Below, piece by piece: positions 12,149-23,278 of a stretch of DNA of 64,000 nucleotides. This DNA is from Amylostereum areolatum (lineage: Eukaryota; Basidiomycota; Agaricomycetes; Russulales; Stereaceae), in contig SAXG01000001.1 of assembly GCA_012932865.1 (NCBI GenBank), positions 2,035,693-2,099,692 of the forward strand, read 5' to 3'. Under the pieces are notes generated by a model. That model was not told the origin of the DNA and made no database searches. It was given only the letters and a program-made list of their open reading frames with translations. Each line of letters opens with the position of its first letter. Position 1 is the stretch's first letter. The position numbers and the translations under genes are program-made.

Positions 12149-13868
12149 ATGACCCAACAAACGCGCACCAGGACTCCCGTTATCAGTGCGTTACAATGAT
12201 CACCGGACTCACAATGTTACTGACTAAGTTCTTAGTCGACACCGATCCCGGCGTGGACGATACCGTGGCCATGTATGTACTCATGCCACCCAGGCCCTAG
12301 TAAAGGTTGGAGACTTATAACAACACAGACTGATGGCAATGGCTTCGCCAGAAATTGAGATATTAGCTTTCGTGGTCACATTTGGTGCGTTCGTTCATTC
12401 TCTCTCCCGAACACCTTTCTAAGCCCCACCCAGGAAATACTGACCTTGAAGCATCTTAGTACGCCCTTCCACCGCGGTATCTCCCGCATCTGCACAACTG
12501 ATTACCGTTACAGCGCTAACATCTTCAAGATTTACCAGGCCATCGGCCGTGAGATCGAGCACGACCCCTCAGCCGCCGCTCGCTTCCCAAACTACACACA
12601 GAAGGCGAAACCCATCATCGTCAAAGGACCGCGCGGGCCCCTCAGTGGTGATCAACATAGTGCAAAGTACTTCCATGGACGGTAAGGAGACCCCACCCAC
12701 CGAATTTCGCGAAATTGATAGCTCAACTTTATTTACAACTTCAGAGATGGCTTAGGAAACGCCTATGAACACCACCCCGACCTCAATGTACCAGATTCGG
12801 TCCTCAACTCTTCGGAGCATCCCAAACTGAAGCCCGTTTCCGAATCGGCCGTCGACGTCGCGCTCGATCTCCTCCGTGCTCGTGCTCCACGCGAAGTGAC
12901 CTATATCGTCCTGGGCCCAATGACGAACCTCGCGCTGATGACCCGTGCCGACCCCGTCTGCGTACGCGAGCGCATCGGACGCGTCGTCGTCATGGGTGGC
13001 TCTCTGGATGTCCCAGGGAATGTTTCCTCTGTGGCAGAATGTGCGTGCAGTCCTTCTCAACTTCATAGCACGCGAGGCGCTGACGATCGGAATTTCAGTC
13101 AACTGGTATGCTGATCCGTATGCAGCGGCGGAGCTGCTCACCCCGGACCCATCTGGTCTGCCACACCGAGGCCTTCCGCTCTCCCGCGTCCTCATCCTCC
13201 CCCTTGACATCACTAGCGCCCATGAACTACCCTTCCCTGTGTATACCCAGCACGTGGACCCCACTTTTTCTCCTGACACTCCATCCTCTCCGTCCGGCAA
13301 AGCACCCATGCGCCATTTCTCAAGCGCGTTCCTACGTAGGACGAGAGAAATTATGAAGACCTTCGGGAAAGACGCACTGGATCTGCATGACATCACGGCA
13401 GTGTGGGCGGCCATGATGACCCCGCCTGTAAAGGACGCGGCCGACAAAGTCGACCTCGAGCTGCCGCATGGCTGGCAAGTTACTCGAAGACGATTCCTCA
13501 TAGAACGGTAGCGCGCCTCTTCTTTGTTTTACTTTCCTCTCGAGATCTCATTACCCTTCTGCAGCACTGGAGAGCATACGCGTGGTATGTGCGTCGTTGA
13601 CCGGCGCAACGACCATATGGCATACGCTCCGGGGGAGAACCGTGCCGCGATGCAGGCTGCGCTGATCAAGGCCTCGGAGGACGCCCAACGCGAGGAGTTC
13701 GGCAGCCTCACACTCGAGTCGACGGTGGTACCCGTCCCCGTCGAGGTCGAAACGACGCCCGAACCTGAATTGCAAGGTGAAGGTATACCCATCGTAACGA
13801 AGACGCCGGGACCGGACGTGCTTCTGGGCCTGTTGTTCGAGAGGGTGTGGGGCGTGAGTTTAAGGTGA
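12149..13868 (+). CDS. Inosine/uridine-preferring nucleoside hydrolase
   Basis: ATG 12149 opens MTQQTRTRTPVI. A short intron joins I to DTDPGVDDTVAM, the N-terminal Ca2+-binding DxDPGxDD motif of this family. Then come LMAMASPEIEILAFVVTFGNTDLE, a lid-like region with KPIIVKGPRGPLSG, HPDLNVPDS, AVDVALDLLRARAPREVTYIVLGPMTNLA, VVVMGGSLDVPGN and (N)WYADPYAA. A later LHDITAVWAA supplies the distal Asp (LHD) of the metal site. Members cleave the N-glycosidic bond of purine and pyrimidine ribonucleosides for salvage. The C-terminal extension after the catalytic core (TLESTVVPVPVEVETTPEPE) is longer than usual and Pro/Glu-rich. At least five introns are present, and the frame is intact to TGA at 13868. 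Confidence 0.9.
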
Positions 13869-14367
13869 TAATTTATTTGTTAATTTGCATCTCACCGCCC
13901 CACGCGTCCGCTATAACTGGCTTTGGGCATAGGAATGTCCGTTGTGTTTAGAATGGGTTGGTATACATATATACATTCGAGGCAGGTCTGATAGAGAAAC
14001 TTGGTGGAGTGTAGTGTTAGTATCAGGCTATATACGAAAGCGGTATGAAAACAGTACGAGAGCAACATAAAAGCGTGGGACATGATACATGCAAGACTTG
14101 AGAGCGGTATAATCAGCAAGGGGGGGGGGGGGGGGGTTGGTTACGAGACTTAGCACTAATAAACGCAAAACGATGGGAAATGGTGTTGAACAAAGCTATT
14201 TTGAGGGGGATATCGGTGGAGGATGCCGGGTCGTCGCCTGCTTCTTCGTAGATACCGAGGACACTGCTACGATATACTTCGATCGAGATAAAGGTCATCG
14301 AACAAATGTCGATAGAGAGCGGATAACGAACCTGAGCTTGATTTTTCTTTCCCCCTTCTGTCCAGGC
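13869..14367. other. Convergent 3' region with a 17-G run
   Basis: No gene is visible. A perfect run of 17 G occurs at 14120-14136. Homopolymers this long are usually polymorphic and error-prone in assemblies. Confidence 0.6.
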
Positions 14368-17300
14368 TTAAGCTGCTGCCGCAATGTTGAAGGCATTCCT
14401 CTCTGCCCCTTCCGCGGTCTTCGCTGTGGCCTTCGCTGCGGCCCTCGCTGCGGCCTTCTCAGCTTCTCGAGCCTCGTCCTCTGTCTCGAACTGGTGCTTG
14501 AGGGCCCACTCCAAGTCCTTGTCGCCCTTCTCCAATTTGCGCATGAGGTCAAAGCGCAGCTCATCTGTAAACCTCTCTTTGAGTTGCTCCGCGTACTCGA
14601 ACCGCAGCCATAGGAGGAAAGCCGCGAAATTGAACGCGCCAAGGGGTTGTGATGTATCGAAACTACGAGCATTGCGTTCAAGAATAAAAACGGCAGGCAG
14701 GCACGGATCCTGTGGGTGATACGATTAATCTTTTAGACTCGAGCAATGGACGAAAAGGCAAACTTGCTTCAGAGGTATCGATTTGAGCAGTCCATGCGCA
14801 GATGACAGTTCCAACTACGCCTTCAGTGACAAGTCCGAAGACCGGAAAGTCCAAAATTCCCAAGGCGGTTAGAAATTTAGCTGCAGCAACAACGTAAAGC
14901 GGAGCTTGATTGGGACCCGTGCATTCGTAGGCATTTTTATGTCCTTCGTACTTCGCCGATAAAAGAGGAAAGAGGATGGAAAGGATCTCTTCCGTGGTCG
15001 CTGGCTTGTCAGAGTCATTACATGAAGAAACAGGTGGCACTATTTATGTCGGAGAATCAAGGTAAATCGTAATGCGAGTAAGGATTGGAAGGAGATGGTA
15101 GATGCTGACCTGGTTCCAGAGTTTAGATAGACGAATTAAGTAAGGGCATGGGTTAGCAAAGAGCTTCGCGTCAACGGGAGCCTGCATTCCAACCTTCTTG
15201 CTTCGTTGTCTTCATACGGGTTTGTCCTGGTTGAGGCGTAGGGGTTGGATAAGAGTCTGACGGTAGATGTTGAATTATGTTCAGCAACGGACCGTGTTCC
15301 CCTTCAATGGAATGCCGGGACATCAAGCCACTATCCTGGTCAACGACCAGCTCAGGAACCTCTGATCGCATATTACAATCACTCTTGCGGTAGACATTGC
15401 TAATGTGCTCCGAGGAAGCTAAAGCCTGGTGGCCTAGAAGTTGGGTATGAGCAACGACGTTGGTATCCAAAATGGTTTACCATACGCACCGTCTAAGCCC
15501 GCGGCCTCTGATGTCATTTGTGCCATCCTAGACCCGAGTGTTGCAACATCACTGTCCGTGGATGGACCCTTGGGCGGGAGATATTCATGAGTACCTATGT
15601 CAAGAATGTCCGAAGAATTTTGGAGATCCACTATGCGTCCCAGGAAGGTGTTCCGGACGAGCTGGCGCGTCGTTGTGGACTTCTTGTTATCTTTGGAAGA
15701 AGTAGGGACGTCAACCAACTCCAAACGAGCCAGCTTCTTTCCGACATCGGGAAGATCACTGCGAGGCATCGGAAGCCTGAGGAGCACCATACTATCACTG
15801 ATACGTTTCCGTGGAACCCGGGCCGCCCGTGATTTGCAGGTCCCCATGCTCTTGATCCAATCCCGCCGAATGGTCCCGGCTTTTACTCCCTGCGCCACGC
15901 GCTCTCGTCGTGATGCCTCTTCCGTTAAGACAGGATGGCGTTGTTTGAGTAACCCCGCGGAGCGCAACTCGTTATCCAGTAGCCTAAAGATCTACGACGG
16001 CGAATGACTTTGTCCAGGGCTTTGGAATCGCGATATTTGTCCTTGTCGAACTACTGTCGTTATTCTTGTCCTCGCTGCTTGTCTTGTCCCTGCTGCTTGT
16101 GTCGCTCCCGACCTGGTCGCCACTACTCTTATCGCTGTTGCTCCAGCTCTTGTGGTTACCGCTCTCCTTAGCAAGCTCATCGATTAAGCAATGCCTCGGC
16201 ATAGATATAGTGCACTCAGACCTAAGATCCTGGATCAGCTGGACGCTTCTTGAGGATGCAAACGAAATCGCGCTACTAACTTGACTGTTACATCTAAGGA
16301 CTGATCCTCCAGATCCTCCAGAAACTCAGCGAGAAAGGTATCAAATACCTGGCGAGTGATGGCTTCAGCAGGATCTTTTGAGGTTCGGGTGGTGTCACTG
16401 GTCGATTGGTTCGGGTCGTTGTCGTCACTTTGGGGATCTTCTCTTTTGTAGCCAGCAGCCTCACCAACCAACGACAAGATAATCGGAAGTTTCGTGGCGA
16501 GGATCGATGTAGCTTTGTCGGTTGTGGGTAGGCAGTGCGAGTTAGGGGACTGTTTGCATTCTGCAATCTGTTCTAACAGACGCAGGTAAAGATCCATGTA
16601 CTCTTCGGGCGCCGTCGGCATCGTCACCTAAACAGATCATCCACATGAAAGAATAGAAGGTAAATAAATTGAAACTCTTACGGGAAGGCGGACTTGGGTT
16701 GCATTATCGTAGATCTTCATAACTCTTCCGAACGAAGACATATCCGACCTTCCACCTCCCAAACTTTCGATGATTTGCCCTAGAACCATGAAGGTGGTAT
16801 CGTCATGGTATAGGGCGGAAGGTAAACGTGAAATCTTGTAGGCATTAACGTCCATCAGAAATAAGGAAGTAAGATCTTGCACGCCTGCTCTTTTCCCATT
16901 GATCTTCGCAAAACTAAGGGAGGTTTATGGTCAATCAAAGATGAAATCGACGATACCCACGTACTTCGACATTGAATATGGGGCTATGGACGACGGTACT
17001 CCTCTATGAGCACAGATAAGTACTGCATCAACTTCTCAAGGGAGGGTATAAAGCTACTTGGTTGTGTCGGTTCTGCAGGAATAAGACAACAGGATGAACG
17101 CAGATGCACTGGCAGACGTACTTGTTGCTCACTGGGGGTTCATCCCGAGTGCCATCACTACTGAACATGATTCATCAGGCCAAGTGAGAGATATCTTTAG
17201 TCAACGCGCCTTGTTCGTACGAAGCCTTCACCATCGTCGCTCGCAATCTGTTCCTTCCTGAAGATGTGGCGTTAGATAATGAAACGAGATGACGATCAGG

Positions 17301-18791
17301 GGGATAAGGACACTCAGGCTCGCAATGTTGACCCCGTCTCCGGGGCGTGGCCGTGCTTGTGCCCCTTCGTCGGGGAGCTGGAAGTAAAGGGGAGGAATGG
17401 GATATGGCGAGGAGGAAGGGACAGGGAAAGAAATTGAAAGGAGGGACCTACTCTATGACGCTAGCGGTATGCAGTCGCCACGCCTCAAGCCGGGCATGTC
17501 GATCGCTCTGGGATGTATCAGGCGCTTCAATTTGGTCAGCCCTCCATAGAGGAAGCGCTGTCCGAGGGGTGCTGTCCAAAGCGCGACGTCTATCAGCGGC
17601 GAATGATTTGCGTAGGCCAAGTGTAAAGAAAGCCAATGGCATCCCCCCTCCTAATGTGCTGATATCAAATGTGGCGTCAATGGGTTGAATAACATGCACT
17701 TCGGGCTGTAGAAATAGAGATAAGCAGAAGATAACCACCCACAAAGGTATAGACAAACCGGTTGACTTGGAGAACATTGGTCGTCGAGCCACCCAATCAC
17801 AACTCGAAAAGCTAGACTATCATCAACTGTGATAAGCCCAAGAAGTGGGGAATGGATGTCCCACGAGCATCGTTGATATAGTGCACTGATCATAGCGTCG
17901 TGAATAGTAGACGAGTCGGCAACGACAAACACACAGAGCCTCTCGCGTCCCGGGGTATCATCGGCCAGGAGACAACGCACGAGTTCTGGTGCTGCCAGAC
18001 CATTCGTTTCATAGGAAGAGGAGGAATGCGTGGAAGGGGTGTGCATCGCGATTTGTTCTGTCTTGCCATCCATTTGCTCATGTCTGATAAAGCATCACTC
18101 TCCGAGTTCGTCAGACCGTAATGTGCGTAAGCATATCCAGAGAAGGTTGAGCTGCCACTGTGACTATCTTCTGAATCAGAGAGTCCGTGTGCAGAACGAA
18201 GAACTTCGAATGCGAGCAGAGTTGCGCGGCCATGACGAGGGAGAAACTTGGCCCGTGGATCAGATGGAGCCTCAGGATGTCTCGTTAGCGCGAACCGAGG
18301 CATTTTGCTGCAAAGACCTCATTAGAGTATAAACCGCATCGAAGACGTGGCGAATACCATAAGTCTAGACTGTATCCGCCGACGTTTAGGAAAAACTTGA
18401 TGTAGTCAACGAGGGCGATGGCGGGAGCCTGCTTGTGCACTGCTTCGACGAATGCGACGAACGCATTCCATAATGGTGGCAGAACGGAACCATCGTGGAC
18501 CCCGCACGCATCCAGTATCCAAGGGAATCTCTGGATGACCTCCGAGACGATGGTATCGTCCAAGGAGTTTGATGTAGATCCATGGTTCTACGTCTGTATC
18601 AGCACACGGTGAACGAGTTTATAGTCATTACACACCTCCAACACATGCTTAGAAAGCAGTTGTTTCATTGATATCGTCGATTTTACTCGTCCAATCGCAT
18701 TAATAACGCTCTGTGGATATGTACTTTGTGATTCTGCGGAGGTGTGAATGTGCAATTGCGGGTGGAGGGACCCTGTCGCGAGCAGTGGCAT
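14368..18791 (-). CDS. Large multi-exon unknown protein, family copy 1 (altered E-x-K site)
   Basis: Starts at ATG 18791 (MPLLATGSLHPQLHIHTS) and ends at TAA 14368 after NAFNIAAAA. The exon order matches copies 2 and 3: an N-terminal block; DDTIVSEVIQRFPWILDACG...DYIKFFLNVGGYSLDL; PRFALTRHPEAP.DPRAKFLPRHGRATLLAFEVL; LPLWRADQIEAP...EAWRLHTASV; FLMDVNAYKISRLPSALYHDD; AECKQSP; SSDILDIGTHEYLPP. The C-terminal domain has TGPNQAPLYVVAAAKFLTALGILDFPVFGLVTEGVVG, then FILERNARSFD and a charged Ala/Lys helix. Where copies 2 and 3 read SAEYK, this copy reads SAKYEG, so the putative catalytic E-x-K is lost. I do not recognise the family by name. It has no signal peptide or membrane helix. Not every splice junction of this diverged copy was verified, so it could be a pseudogene. 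Confidence 0.7.
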
Positions 18792-19323
18792 GGGTGAATA
18801 CTAGTGGCGAACGGTGACGGAGGAGTTGGTACAAGGGAAAAGGCTGGTCTAGAGATGTACGGGTCCGGATGATAGAGTGGTGTACGCTGCGCTATGTAGC
18901 CGTCCCGTTCGAAAGAGAGCAAGAATGGCGTTGACAACAAGTTCACAATGACAATGAGCTCTGAGAGATCTGAGCGCTCTGACTCGGAAGATCTGACTCA
19001 GCGCTTGAGCAACCTTCAGGCTTCAACGTTCTGGAAAGAAGAGAAAACTGAATTCCATACGATGAATGAAATGCAGAGTACGCTACTTACATCCGCACAA
19101 ATATGCGAGTAAAAGCTTGCAAACGATGTTATCGAAACGTAGGCGAAGGCGAAGGCGAAGACAAAGATGAAGACGAAGAGGGGAAGGAAGTATCAAGATC
19201 TAAAAACAAGTAAATATCTCTTCCCTCGAGCAATGCGCGCAGGCGGTAAAAGTACAGTTAACGTTACAACAGATACGAGCCCATTCCTCAAACCCGAAAC
19301 CGAAAGAAATGCGAAGGGCGAAG
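18792..19323. other. Upstream region of family copy 1
   Basis: This region holds the presumptive promoter of copy 1 and the 3' end of the F-box gene. A short run of GGCGAAGGCGAAGACAAAGA-like hexamer repeats lies at about 19140-19185. No gene is visible. Confidence 0.45.
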
Positions 19324-21264
19324 TCAAGCAAAATCCAACACCTGCATGCGGCCGTCCCGCCCTCCGATCGCGACGCGCCCGACGGTGTCCTCAAGCGCGG
19401 CGGACATCAACCTATACTTTTTTTGCGCGACCTCCCCGATGCCCATGCGCGATGCGTGCAGCACTCCCTCGCGCACGACGAACTCGTTCTCCCACACAGG
19501 CGTGCCGTCGCGAAACACGACGCGACTGACGACGTCGAAGCCGACAAGACATCGTGCGGGGTAGGTAGCATGCCCTGTGGTGATGTTGCGCGTCTCCGTC
19601 CAAAAGCCCTTGCCATTCCGACCCAGCGTCAGATTCGCGCATGAGGGCGGCACCGGTATGGTTGTGACTGGGTTCACGGGGAAGTAGCATGGCAGCGTTG
19701 GTACCAATGTCGCGCCGCTAGGCAGCAGGCGCGGGGCTAACTGCATCGTATTGGGTACCATTTGCACCGCGGGGGAAGATGTAGTCGCCGACGTCGATGC
19801 CACTGGCTGCGGGAAGATGTTGTACTTGCGGATCGTGTGGAACCCGCCGTCGGCGACGCGCATGAGGATCGTAACGGGCTCAAACTGCCATGCGGCCTTC
19901 TCTTCCTCCGTGAGCTCGTGCGTGACAATGACGGCCTCCCGCGCTACTTCGTGCAAGTGAAGCAGGGCGGCACCGGCGATAGGTCCGCGGCGCAGCGGTT
20001 TGCCTACATCGTCATATTCGGGGAGGGGCAGCAGCTGGATATGTGATTGCCGCACGATGAGGAGGTACCCCCGAATGAGCTTCACCGCGAGGAGGCTATC
20101 AGGCTAAGAGCAGCCGTCAGGCTTCTATCAGGATCCCACATGGAGTGGCGATACTCACGACGGGGGAAACGTGCGCAGTGGCGTTGTTCAGCATGAGATA
20201 GGTCCCGCGTTGTCGCCAGTCCCAAAGTGCAACGGGATCGCCCATGAACGCGAGATTCCCCATGAGCCGCGTCAAGGGCAGCATACGCCCGTGCATATTT
20301 GCCGGAAGGACGTCCGAGCGGATGACGTTGAAGCACCCATGAAAGCGGTCCATAGACCACGCCTCGACGACGATCTCCCGCGGTGTATTGCTAGGCGTCG
20401 GCCTGCACAAGCAAGATCAGTCAACGCATGGCCAAAACGGGCGTGACGCACGACACTCACTGATCTGTGTTCATCCTCGACCACACGACCACGAGGATAG
20501 CCTCGCTCTTCGGATCCTCGTTCACCACGATCGCTGAGATCTTCGCATGCGACAAACTGCGTTCCGCCACCACGAACGCCTGCGATCCCCCGAGCGGCAC
20601 CTCCCAGCAGACCACGCGCTTGTGTTCGGACACGGTGATAAGCAGCTCGCCGTTGTATCCAGGCGGGAACATCACGTGTGATACGGGCGCAGGTTCCGTT
20701 TCAAGCAAGCCATAGGTCTGTGAGCCGTCGAGCTCGATGTTAACGCGGAAGTCGAGCGCGCGACGCGGTCTGGGTTCGGGGGCACACCAATTGCGCTGGA
20801 ATGTCGTGGCGTGTAGCGCCCGCGCCTCAAGTTCGCGCGCAGAGAGCGACTTGAGGTCGGCGATAAATGCGGGGACTGGAATTTTGCGGTCGATGACGTG
20901 GTGTTTGAGGGCCTCGGACCACACCCAGCGCAGACGTGTCACCGATGAGAAGCGCTTTGACGTCTTTATTGCCGTACCATCCAGTTCGAAGCAGATATTC
21001 AAAGGATAGGTTAGTAGATTGCAACGGGGTGATCCGAGGAAAATGACGCACCATTCGCAAGGCCAGGATGTCTTCCACGCCGACGAGCCCGATGATAAGC
21101 AGGAGGACGTCGTCGGGGAGGGTCGTGAGGCTCGCGCGCGGACGTTCGGGGACGGGGTACGCGATACGACCTTTTGACGCATCCGCGACCCGGAGGAACT
21201 TGTACGGCAGATACGGTGTTCCGGAGGGCACATTGAGCGATATCTCAGCGAGGTTGCGGGTCAT
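19324..21264 (-). CDS. F-box domain protein
   Basis: ATG 21264 opens MTRNLAEISLNVPSGTPYLPYK. Near residue 45 is the F-box ASLTTLPDDVLLLIIGLVGVEDILALRM. After an intron this continues TSKRFSSVTRLRWVWSEALKHHVI. The rest (about 480 residues, three further exons) looks like degenerate WD/beta-propeller repeats: ELLITVSEHKRVVCWEVPLG, AILVVVWSRMN, MGDPVALWDWRQRGTYLML, LIRGYLLIVRQSHIQLLPL, GRVAIGGRDGRMQVLDFA to the stop at 19324. This plan is common in the expanded Agaricomycete F-box families, where the F-box docks Skp1 in an SCF ubiquitin ligase and the propeller picks the target. The target is unknown. The frame is intact. Confidence 0.85.
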
Positions 21265-21737
21265 GGCGAAAGGATGGTGGGGAGGTGGAGGTAAGAAGGA
21301 AAGAGGAGGCGTGGGGAGATGCAAGTCAAGAGACAGATGCAACCGAGCGTTCCATTTACGCCGGCCGCCCGCTTTGGGCCTCCGTCCACGTGAGCAGCGA
21401 GCACGGTGCGGCGCACTCGGCCCGGAACAAAGAGGAGAGCACATTGAGCGACTCCGGTCTGGGTCCGAACACCCTCTCCGCTTCCTTCTTACCGATGTGG
21501 GCCAACCCATCTCCGCCTCGCGCACAGAACAAGGGCGTTCTCATCGTCGCCATTGCGCCATTGAGCACTCCTACACTGTGACCCTGACCGCCCTGTCGTG
21601 CTTCATTTAAACTTCAATTTCCACCTCAAACAAGAACAACTGTCTTCGAGTCGTCGCAATGGATGCATTTCTCGCGCTCATCTCGTCTCCAGCATGATAC
21701 AATCATTTTTAAAGCTCGTCAAACCCGAGAGACCTCT

Positions 21738-23278
21738 CAAAAGAAGCCGAAGTACGGGTAGCAGGGCGTATCGTCCTGTAACATCTATTCAGCGCCACCG
21801 ACGGGACAAACAAGAAAAGGGAAGCATACCAAGAAATCGTTAGCCTGTGGTCTACATAAATCGAGTCCGATGGGACCGCAGAAGGGCCAGTGAGCTTGCC
21901 ACACTCGCTGGCGAGGAACTACGAATTTACTCACTCGAAAAACAGGACGCGAAGGTCCTCCAAAGTGAAGTTGTAGGCATGTCCCTCGTCACCCAGCGTT
22001 CTCGACCGCCCCATCATCACGCCGCACAGAAGTTTGATGTTCTGCAATGACAGATCGAATAAACTGTCAACGTCGAGACTCGAGACTGGAGAAGCTCTCA
22101 CGTCGGCGCGTATGTTGTTGGCGCCCCAGGTGATGACGGCACTCTTGTACACTGGAAAACTGAACGGTGAGCATTTTAGCCTGCCGTCCGTCAACTTGGG
22201 AAGGACTTAACCGAGAGCAAAATCGTCGCAGTCAAACGTGTCTTTTCGCCATGCGCGCTCACCGAGGCCGGTAGTCTCCCAGATCCCGCGTAGTATTCCG
22301 CGGGGAAGAACCAGGTACCTGTGCGCGTAAAAAAAGCACCATGTAATCGCAATGGTATGCCAGCGTCAGATGATGCCTTACTCCCCCTCAGCAGGATAGC
22401 ATTTGAAGTCGTGCGCGAGATTCGGGCTGGCTTTCAAGGCAGCGTGGATCTCGGTGGACGAGCGGCTGAGCCGTTCGAAGTACCAGGTTTGATGATCACG
22501 CGCGGCATAGTCCCATCCGCCTCTCCAGCCTTGTATCTTGGTACCGTCCTGCACGGCACTGTATAATACAGCGTTCGTGATCAATACTGGCGTATCGGCC
22601 ATATAGCGGTTTGTGCGTTTACCCATTGCTGAGATCGACGAATGCTACAGAGGCAAGTGTTTTAGATATCCGATACTGTATCGTGTGAAGGACCCAGACG
22701 CGCCCAATCTCACTTTTCGAATGATAGTTCTGGATCCTGCGGATCGGCGCACACGACGGGGATTCGGGGCTCACCATCATGGAAGCAAAGGGCAGACAGA
22801 CAACAAACTCACTTGTGTTTTTCGCTGGCAGGGTCCTTGCGGATGATCCACTTCTGCCAAGGGGTTCCACTCGGATGAAGACCAACGATTCCTGTCCCGT
22901 TCGCTGGCGCGCCTATCAAACCAAACAAGAAGACCGTGAGCAGATAGCTATCACTGGGCTCTAACGGCCCCTGGAAAGATACACACCGGCCTCCAGATCC
23001 ATATACGTCCCCCCGCGGAGGTTCCGAATGGTATACACGTCGGGTGTTCCGGCGGGCACCCTTTCGACGAGCCAGAGCTGGTTCAAAACAGGCACTTGCG
23101 CATCGGTAGCTTGGCGCCACTCCCGCCGATTCCACCCCACGACGGGTCTATCTAACTCGAGGAACGGCGAGTGCTAGCGCTAAGTATGCGGACCATGCCA
23201 GTGCCGAACGAGGATACTCAACGATCTTCAGGAGAGCCTGATGGATACCGAGTCGGTGACGATCGTCCCGGATTCCAT
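21738..23278 (-). CDS. MOA-like chimeric lectin: ricin-B beta-trefoil plus cysteine-protease-like C-terminal domain
   Basis: Short exons encode a beta-trefoil with repeated Q-x-W-type units: VVGWNRREWR...NQLWLVE; YTIRNLRGGTYMDLEAG; GTPWQKWIIRKDP; KIQGWRGGWD...HQTWYFERLS. A second domain follows, with LPRGILRGIWETTG, FDCDDFAL (putative catalytic Cys codon at 22228-22230), LLCGVMMG and GHAYN (putative catalytic His at 21979-21981). The last exons encode a short aromatic-rich tail ending at TGA 21738. This is the architecture of Marasmius oreades agglutinin, a galactose-binding lectin fused to a Ca2+-dependent papain-like protease and active in defence against nematodes. There is no signal peptide, as expected for cytosolic mushroom lectins. 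The start at 23278 is the least certain point. All exons read through without stops, so the gene appears intact. Confidence 0.82.

Noticed and set aside
19140..19190. GGCGAAG-type short tandem repeat as a CRISPR-like or regulatory array
   Set aside because: Just a decayed hexamer run without spacers; eukaryotic context.
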